From contig CAJXKX010000006.1 in NCBI GenBank assembly GCA_913055965.1, positions 1-17,691 on the forward strand: a stretch of DNA of 17,691 nucleotides, given 5' to 3'. A program made the position numbers and the translations under genes. This stretch comes from an uncultured Roseovarius sp. GTDB taxonomy: Bacteria > Pseudomonadota > Alphaproteobacteria > Rhodobacterales > Rhodobacteraceae. Within the stretch, counting starts at the first letter, position 1, and every line of letters begins with the position of its first letter. Below the pieces are notes generated by a model. That model had not been told where the DNA came from, ran no database searches, and worked only from the letters and a program-made list of their open reading frames with translations. Below, in pieces: positions 13,946 to 17,691 of the stretch.

Positions 13946-14947
13946 ATGCCCGCCGTTCAGGCCCCCTTTCCCGCAAGCCGTCCCCGCCGCCTGCGCGCCA
14001 GCGCGGCGCTGCGCGATCTCGTGGCCGAGACGCGGCTGAGCCCCGCCGACCTGATCTGGCCCGTCTTCGTGCGCGACGGCGACGGGATCGAAGAGCCCGT
14101 GGCCTCGATGCCCGGCGTGATGCGCCGCTCGGTCGATCGCGTGGTGGAGGCCGCGCGCGAAGCGGCCGATCTGGGAATTCCGGTGATCTGCCTGTTTCCC
14201 TACACCGGTGCCGAGCATCGCACCGCCGATTGCGCCGAGGCGTGGAACCCCGACAACCTGTCGAACCGCGCGACCCGCGCGATCAAAGCGGCGGTGCCGG
14301 GGATCGCCGTGATGACCGACGTCGCGCTCGACCCCTATTCCGACACCGGCCATGACGGCTTTGTCGAGGAGGGGCGCATCGTCAATGACGCCACCGTCGA
14401 GGCGCTGGTGAAACAGGCCCTGTCCCAGGCCGATGCGGGGGCCGACATCATCGGCCCGTCGGACATGATGGACGGGCGCATCGGCGCGATCCGTGCGGCG
14501 CTCGAGGCGGCGGGTCACACGGACGTGACGATCATGTCCTACGCGGCCAAATACGCCTCGGCCTTCTACGGGCCGTTCCGCGACGCGGTGGGGGCGTCCA
14601 CGGCGCTCAAGGGGGACAAGAAGACCTACCAGATGGACCCGGCCAATACCGACGAGGCGCTGCGCATGGTGGCGCGCGACCTGTCGGAGGGGGCGGACAT
14701 GGTGATGGTCAAGCCGGGCATGCCCTATCTCGATATCTGTCGCCGGGTGAAGGCCGAACTCGGCGCACCCACCTTCGCCTACCAGGTGTCGGGCGAATAC
14801 GCGATGATCCGTGCCGCCGCGCTCAACGGCTGGATCGACGGCGAGCGCGCGATGATGGAGAGCCTCGCCTGTTTCAGACGCGCGGGCTGCGATGGCATCC
14901 TGAGCTATTTCGCCCCCGCCGCGGCGCGCCTCATGACGGGGCGCTGA
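13946..14947 (+). CDS. hemB: delta-aminolevulinic acid dehydratase (porphobilinogen synthase)
   Basis: Predicted 333-residue cytosolic enzyme joining two 5-aminolevulinate molecules into porphobilinogen, the second common step of tetrapyrrole synthesis (heme, and bacteriochlorophyll or B12 where made). The two Schiff-base lysines are present: Lys202 (MSYAAKYASAFYGPFRD) and Lys256 (MVMVKPGMPYLDI). The metal-binding loop is DVALDPYSDTGHDG from Asp125: Ala127, Asp129 and Asp137 replace the three zinc-binding Cys of the animal type. This is therefore a zinc-independent form, as known from Rhodobacter capsulatus. The ATG follows GGAGAAG with good spacing. The frame is open for another 567 bases upstream, but that part is antisense to the neighbouring membrane-protein gene and lacks homology. 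A single-gene unit; the next plus-strand gene has its own promoter. Confidence 0.98.
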   Translation: MPAVQAPFPASRPRRLRASAALRDLVAETRLSPADLIWPVFVRDGDGIEEPVASMPGVMRRSVDRVVEAAREAADLGIPVICLFPYTGAEHRTADCAEAWNPDNLSNRATRAIKAAVPGIAVMTDVALDPYSDTGHDGFVEEGRIVNDATVEALVKQALSQADAGADIIGPSDMMDGRIGAIRAALEAAGHTDVTIMSYAAKYASAFYGPFRDAVGASTALKGDKKTYQMDPANTDEALRMVARDLSEGADMVMVKPGMPYLDICRRVKAELGAPTFAYQVSGEYAMIRAAALNGWIDGERAMMESLACFRRAGCDGILSYFAPAAARLMTGR

Positions 14948-14982
14948 CCCGCGCGATATCCTGCGCATCGCCGCAATCCGAG

Positions 14983-15011
14983 GTGACAGCGCGGGCCCGC
15001 TCGACTATATT
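14983..15011 (+). promoter_or_regulatory. sigma70-like promoter of the SYLF lipoprotein gene, with a palindrome in the spacer
   Basis: GTGACA (14983-14988) and TATATT (15006-15011) are separated by exactly 17 bases and match the -35 and -10 consensus in five of six positions each. The spacer contains a perfect 10-base palindrome, GCGGGCCCGC (14991-15000), which could be an operator. The start codon lies about 70 bases downstream, leaving a leader of roughly 60 bases. Confidence 0.6.
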
Positions 15012-15079
15012 GCCCGCACGCGACCCGGCAGGACCACAAGACCGGGCGCAACCTGAGGCAATCGGAGGCGGGCACGCAT

Positions 15080-15640
15080 ATGAGCATTCTCACGAGACGC
15101 GGATTCACCCTTGGCGCGCTGGCAGGCGTGCCGGTCCTGGCCGCGTGCGGCAACGGGGTGGGCAGCCCCGGCGGGGCGAAGATCGACGCGCGCGTCAATG
15201 CGACGCTGGCGCATATGTATTCCAACTATCCCGGCACCCGCGATCTCGCCGACAAGGCGAGCGGTATCCTGGTGATGCCGGTGGTGACCGAGGGCGGGAT
15301 CTTCGTCGGTGGCGGGTTCGGGCGCGGTGCGCTGCGCATCGACAACGTGACGGTGGACTACTATTCGGCCACCAAGGGCAGCGTCGGGCTGCAGTTCGGG
15401 GCGCAGCAATTCGCGCATGTGCTGTTCTTCATGACCGACGAGGCGCTCGAGCGGTTCCGCCGCTCTTCCGGCTGGGCCGCCGGGGGCGATATCGAATATG
15501 TCTTCAACGACCGCGGCGAGAACCTGCGCGCAGAGACCACGACGTCGAGCGCGCCGGTGGTGGCGGTGATCTTCGGGCAGGCGGGGCTGATGGCGGGCGT
15601 GTCGCTCGAGGGCATGAAATACACCCGCATCATCCCGTGA
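15080..15640 (+). CDS. SYLF-domain (YSC84-related) lipoprotein with Tat-like signal
   Basis: Predicted 186-residue lipoprotein. The signal begins MSILTRRGFTLGALAG, with Arg6-Arg7 as a twin-arginine motif, and ends in VLAAC with Cys23 as lipidation site, so export by Tat followed by lipid attachment is likely. The mature part is a SYLF domain: KASGILVMPVVTEGGIFVGG, then GRGALRIDNVTVDYYSATKGSVG, with a conserved Gly-rich core and SLEGMKYTRI end. SYLF proteins of eukaryotes bind phosphoinositides. The bacterial lipoproteins are thought to be outer-membrane or periplasmic-face lipid-binding proteins, with no settled role. The ATG has GGAGG 11 bases upstream, and a good promoter lies before it. 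The stop overlaps the GTG start of the next gene (GTGA). Confidence 0.92.
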   Translation: MSILTRRGFTLGALAGVPVLAACGNGVGSPGGAKIDARVNATLAHMYSNYPGTRDLADKASGILVMPVVTEGGIFVGGGFGRGALRIDNVTVDYYSATKGSVGLQFGAQQFAHVLFFMTDEALERFRRSSGWAAGGDIEYVFNDRGENLRAETTTSSAPVVAVIFGQAGLMAGVSLEGMKYTRIIP

Positions 15641-16200
15641 CGGATCGCCTGGCGCGGGCGCTTGCGGCGGTCGATGAGGCCAACGCGCAGGACCCGGACC
15701 GCTCCGAGGGCGCGCCCGCCGCGTTGCTCTATGGGCAGCGGATGAGCGCGGAACTCGCCCGGCTGTGCCCCGACGCCTCGGAGCCCCTGCAGATCGCCGC
15801 GCGCGGCCAGCATATCGAGCGCTGGACCTCGCCGCGCAGCGGCTATCCCGAGGGGCGGGCAGGCTATCTGGCGTGGCGCGGCGACCTGGCGCGGCACCAT
15901 GCGGCGCGGGTGGCGCAGATCATGACCGGCGCAGGCTATTCCGAGGCCGAGGCGGCGCGCGCCGCCAAAATGCTGCGCAAGGAGGGGATCAAGCGCGACG
16001 CGGAGGTGCAGATGCTCGAGGATGCGATCTGCTTTACCTTCCTGCGCTGGTATTTCGCCCCCTTCGCGCCGACGCAGGAGGCGGCGAGGCTGGACCGCAT
16101 CGTGCAGAAGACCGCGCGCAAGATGTCGCCCGGGGCCCGCGCCCGGGCGCTCGCGGAGTTCGATCTGCCCGACCCCGTCGCGCGGCATTTCCGCGACTGA
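15637..16200 (+). CDS. DUF4202 family protein
   Basis: Predicted 187-residue soluble, mainly helical protein. Conserved-looking blocks of the DUF4202 family: AVDEANAQDP near the start, LLYGQRMSAELARL, then ARGQHIERWTSPRSGYPEGRAGYLAWR. Next are HHAARVAQIM, LRKEGIKRDAEVQMLEDAICFTFLRWYF and RKMSPGARARAL. The spaced His residues and the acidic LEDA helix could form a metal site like that of HD-type helical bundles, but this is only a visual impression; no function is known to me. The GTG at 15637-15639 is chosen because it overlaps the SYLF gene's stop (GTGA) and is the only start that keeps the conserved N-terminus; the first in-frame ATG lies some 35 codons in. It converges on speE with 6 bases between stops. 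Confidence 0.85.
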   Translation: MTDRLARALAAVDEANAQDPDRSEGAPAALLYGQRMSAELARLCPDASEPLQIAARGQHIERWTSPRSGYPEGRAGYLAWRGDLARHHAARVAQIMTGAGYSEAEAARAAKMLRKEGIKRDAEVQMLEDAICFTFLRWYFAPFAPTQEAARLDRIVQKTARKMSPGARARALAEFDLPDPVARHFRD

Positions 16201-16206
16201 GCGGGA

Positions 16207-17052
16207 TCAGGGCAGCAGGCGCGCCACGTAGCCGGGCAGGGCGAAGGCCGCCCTGTGCACCTCGGGCGTGTAGTAACCGGGCGCGATCCCCGATGCCTCG
16301 AACCGTCCTCGCAGCACGTCGGGCGGCGTGTTGCGCGCAGGTCCGTCGGTGCCCCAGCCGAAGGCCATCGGCCCGCCCGCATAGGTGGGGATCGTGGCGA
16401 GATAGCAGGTGGCATCGGCAAAGAGCGCGCGGAAGGCGCGCATCGTGTTGGTCAGTTCCGCACCCTGCAGAAAGGGCACGCCGTTCTGCGTGACCAGAAT
16501 GCCGTCCTCGGTCAGGGCGCGCTTGGCATGGCCGTAGAACGTGTCGGTGAACAGCACCTCGCCGGGGCCGATCGGATCGGTCGAATCGACGATGATCACG
16601 TCATAGCCGCCCGCCGTCTGCCGGATGAAATCGGCACCGTCGGCGATCACCAGATCGAGGCGCGGATCGTCGAAGGCGCCCGCGCTCAGCATCGGCAGGT
16701 ATTCCTTGGAGAACTCGACCACGCCCGCGTCGATCTCGACCATCGTGACATGCGCGACCGTGTCGTGGCGCAGCACCTCGCGGGCCATGCCGCCATCGCC
16801 GCCGCCGATGATCAGCACACGCCGCGCCGCGCCATGCGCCAGGATCGGCACATGGGTCAGCATCTCGTGATAGATGAAATTGTCGCCCTCGGTGGTCTGC
16901 ACCACGTCGTCGAGCGTCAGCACCCGGCCGAAGGTGCCATTGGTGAACACCTTCAGCCGCTGATGATCCGTCTTGCTGTCATACAGCATCTCGTCCACGC
17001 GCAGGGATTGCGCGTAGTCGGGATGCAGGCTCTCGCGGGTCCACGCGCTCAT
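16207..17052 (-). CDS. speE: spermidine synthase
   Basis: Predicted 281-residue cytosolic aminopropyltransferase that transfers the aminopropyl group of decarboxylated AdoMet to putrescine, giving spermidine and methylthioadenosine. Family signatures: the N-terminal beta domain with SKTDHQRLKVFTNGTFGRVL and LDDVVQTTEGDNFIYHEML, then VLIIGGGDGGMAREVL (dcAdoMet binding) from about 94. VEIDAGVVEFSKEYLP and the catalytic DVIIVDSTDPIGPGEVLF follow, then NGVPFLQ and the PTYAGGPMAFGW segment. The length is normal. The ATG lies in an ATGA overlap with the speD stop, indicating translational coupling of the two enzymes of the pathway. An upstream in-frame extension would run inside speD and lacks homology. 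Confidence 0.97.
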   Translation of the reverse strand: MSAWTRESLHPDYAQSLRVDEMLYDSKTDHQRLKVFTNGTFGRVLTLDDVVQTTEGDNFIYHEMLTHVPILAHGAARRVLIIGGGDGGMAREVLRHDTVAHVTMVEIDAGVVEFSKEYLPMLSAGAFDDPRLDLVIADGADFIRQTAGGYDVIIVDSTDPIGPGEVLFTDTFYGHAKRALTEDGILVTQNGVPFLQGAELTNTMRAFRALFADATCYLATIPTYAGGPMAFGWGTDGPARNTPPDVLRGRFEASGIAPGYYTPEVHRAAFALPGYVARLLP

Positions 17053-17573
17053 GCCGCGATCCCGGCCTCGTTCACCACGCCTTCGCCGCGCAGCAGTTCC
17101 TTGACGCGCACGTCGGCGGTGCCGAAGGCGGATTTGAGCACGTCCACGGCAAGCCAGGGGCGGGCCTCGCCGCACATGAACACGTCGAACGCGCCATAGC
17201 CGATCTCGGGCCAGGTGTGCACCGAGATGTGGCTTTCGGCCAGCACCGCCACGCCCGACACGCCCTGCGGCGAGAACTTGTGGGTGTGGATGTGCAGCAG
17301 CGTCGCGCCGCAGGTGTCCACGCAGTCGCGGAACGCCTGTTGGATGCGCGCCTCGTCGTCGAGCCCGTGGCCGTTCACCACCTCGATGATGAGGTGCGTG
17401 CCCGCGAACACGGTGCCGTCGCGCCGGATGAAGTGATCATCGCGGTCCTCGTCCAGCACGTCGCGGGGCAGGGTGATGTGATCGTTCGCGGGGGTGATCC
17501 CGCGGGCGGTGTCTTCCTCTTGGGCGCCTGTCTCCAGACCGATCCCCAGTTGGAAGAGGTTGGCGTCTTTCAT
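17049..17573 (-). CDS. speD: S-adenosylmethionine decarboxylase proenzyme
   Basis: Predicted 174-residue pyruvoyl enzyme supplying decarboxylated AdoMet to SpeE. The autocleavage site is visible: VLAESHISVHTWPE, with Ser114 becoming the pyruvoyl group of the alpha chain after cleavage behind Glu113. The processing His/Cys region (LLHIHTHKFSPQGVSG and FDVFMCGEARPW) is also present. The N-terminal extension MKDANLFQLGIGLETG is longer than in the shortest (Thermotoga-type) enzymes, which begin near the FAGTHLIIEV segment; I recall this extension in Rhodobacterales. The ATG at 17571-17573 has AAGGGGAG upstream. First gene of the speD-speE pair; the 118 bases to its right hold the likely promoter region. 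Confidence 0.96.
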   Translation of the reverse strand: MKDANLFQLGIGLETGAQEEDTARGITPANDHITLPRDVLDEDRDDHFIRRDGTVFAGTHLIIEVVNGHGLDDEARIQQAFRDCVDTCGATLLHIHTHKFSPQGVSGVAVLAESHISVHTWPEIGYGAFDVFMCGEARPWLAVDVLKSAFGTADVRVKELLRGEGVVNEAGIAA

Positions 17574-17614
17574 GGCGCTCCCCTTCTTACCAGCAGATTG
17601 AATCCAGTCGGTCC

Positions 17615-17661
17615 CTTAGCGCCCCCCCGGAAGACATCCGAAGTTGGGATCGGTCCCGATC
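17615..17661 (-). promoter_or_regulatory. speD upstream region: GGGCGCTAAG element and GATCGG-N2-CCGATC palindrome
   Basis: On the minus strand a GGGCGCTAAG 10-mer (17615-17624) lies about 42 bases before the speD ATG, identical to one before the membrane-protein/mfd genes. Further upstream is a palindrome, GATCGG at 17648-17653 and CCGATC at 17656-17661, two bases apart. The palindrome is placed where a repressor or activator site could lie, but its length is modest and no regulator is indicated. The remaining bases to the window edge show nothing else I can name. Confidence 0.3.
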
Positions 17662-17691
17662 AAGTGAGGCGGCAGATAGGGGTGTGGCCCG

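Noticed and set aside
1..17691. CRISPR arrays, tRNA/rRNA genes, insertion sequences, phage or toxin-antitoxin genes
   Set aside because: Read for on both strands and not found. Base composition and codon use look uniform, so there is no sign of recent transfer.

Overview
The window is very GC-rich (third codon positions almost always G or C) and densely coded on both strands. The gene families point to an alphaproteobacterium of the Rhodobacterales (Roseobacter/Rhodobacter relatives). The evidence is a HemB with an Asp-type metal motif, an overlapping speD-speE pair in alphaproteobacterial style, a 'component of SufBCD complex'-type membrane protein next to mfd, and an XpaC / TelA / DUF2927 / SPFH / zinc-ribbon gene series that I associate with this order. 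This placement is an inference from families; no rRNA or marker gene is present. There are no tRNAs, CRISPR arrays, insertion sequences or phage genes, and no gene-free stretch longer than about 135 bases.

Left third (about 100-8095): a series read on the minus strand. A newly noticed 27-residue membrane micropeptide (8012-8095) overlaps the start of an XpaC-like membrane protein. A TelA-family coiled-coil protein, a DUF2927 lipoprotein with a degenerate metzincin-like motif, a YdjI-type SPFH protein ending in a GYF_2 domain, and a small cytochrome b561-like membrane protein follow. A single plus-strand gene for a stand-alone CZB zinc-binding protein interrupts the series. The minus-strand series then resumes with a YdjG-like double zinc-ribbon, tail-anchored protein, overlapping by one base a proline-racemase-family enzyme whose two catalytic cysteines are Ser90 and Thr256, overlapping by four bases a nitroreductase. 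The YdjG-like and YdjI-like proteins are the membrane-adaptor and SPFH halves of the Bacillus PspA-YdjGHI membrane-stress module. Here they appear without PspA and with TelA/XpaC instead. This is the best candidate in the window for an undescribed system: a PspA-less envelope-stress or membrane-platform complex.

Middle (8185-13813): a SAM-dependent methyltransferase and a LysR-type regulator diverge from a short AT-richer region holding a 9-bp direct repeat, so the regulator probably controls that pair. Mfd (transcription-repair coupling factor) converges on the LysR gene and lies just downstream of a four-helix membrane protein of unproven function.

Right third (13946-17573): hemB (porphobilinogen synthase) on the plus strand, then a well-formed sigma70-like promoter with a perfect palindrome in its spacer. 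It drives a Tat-like SYLF-domain lipoprotein, translationally coupled through GTGA to a DUF4202 protein. Converging from the right is speD-speE, making decarboxylated AdoMet and then spermidine. A 10-mer, GGGCGCTAAG, recurs in two minus-strand leaders and may be a -10-type promoter element.
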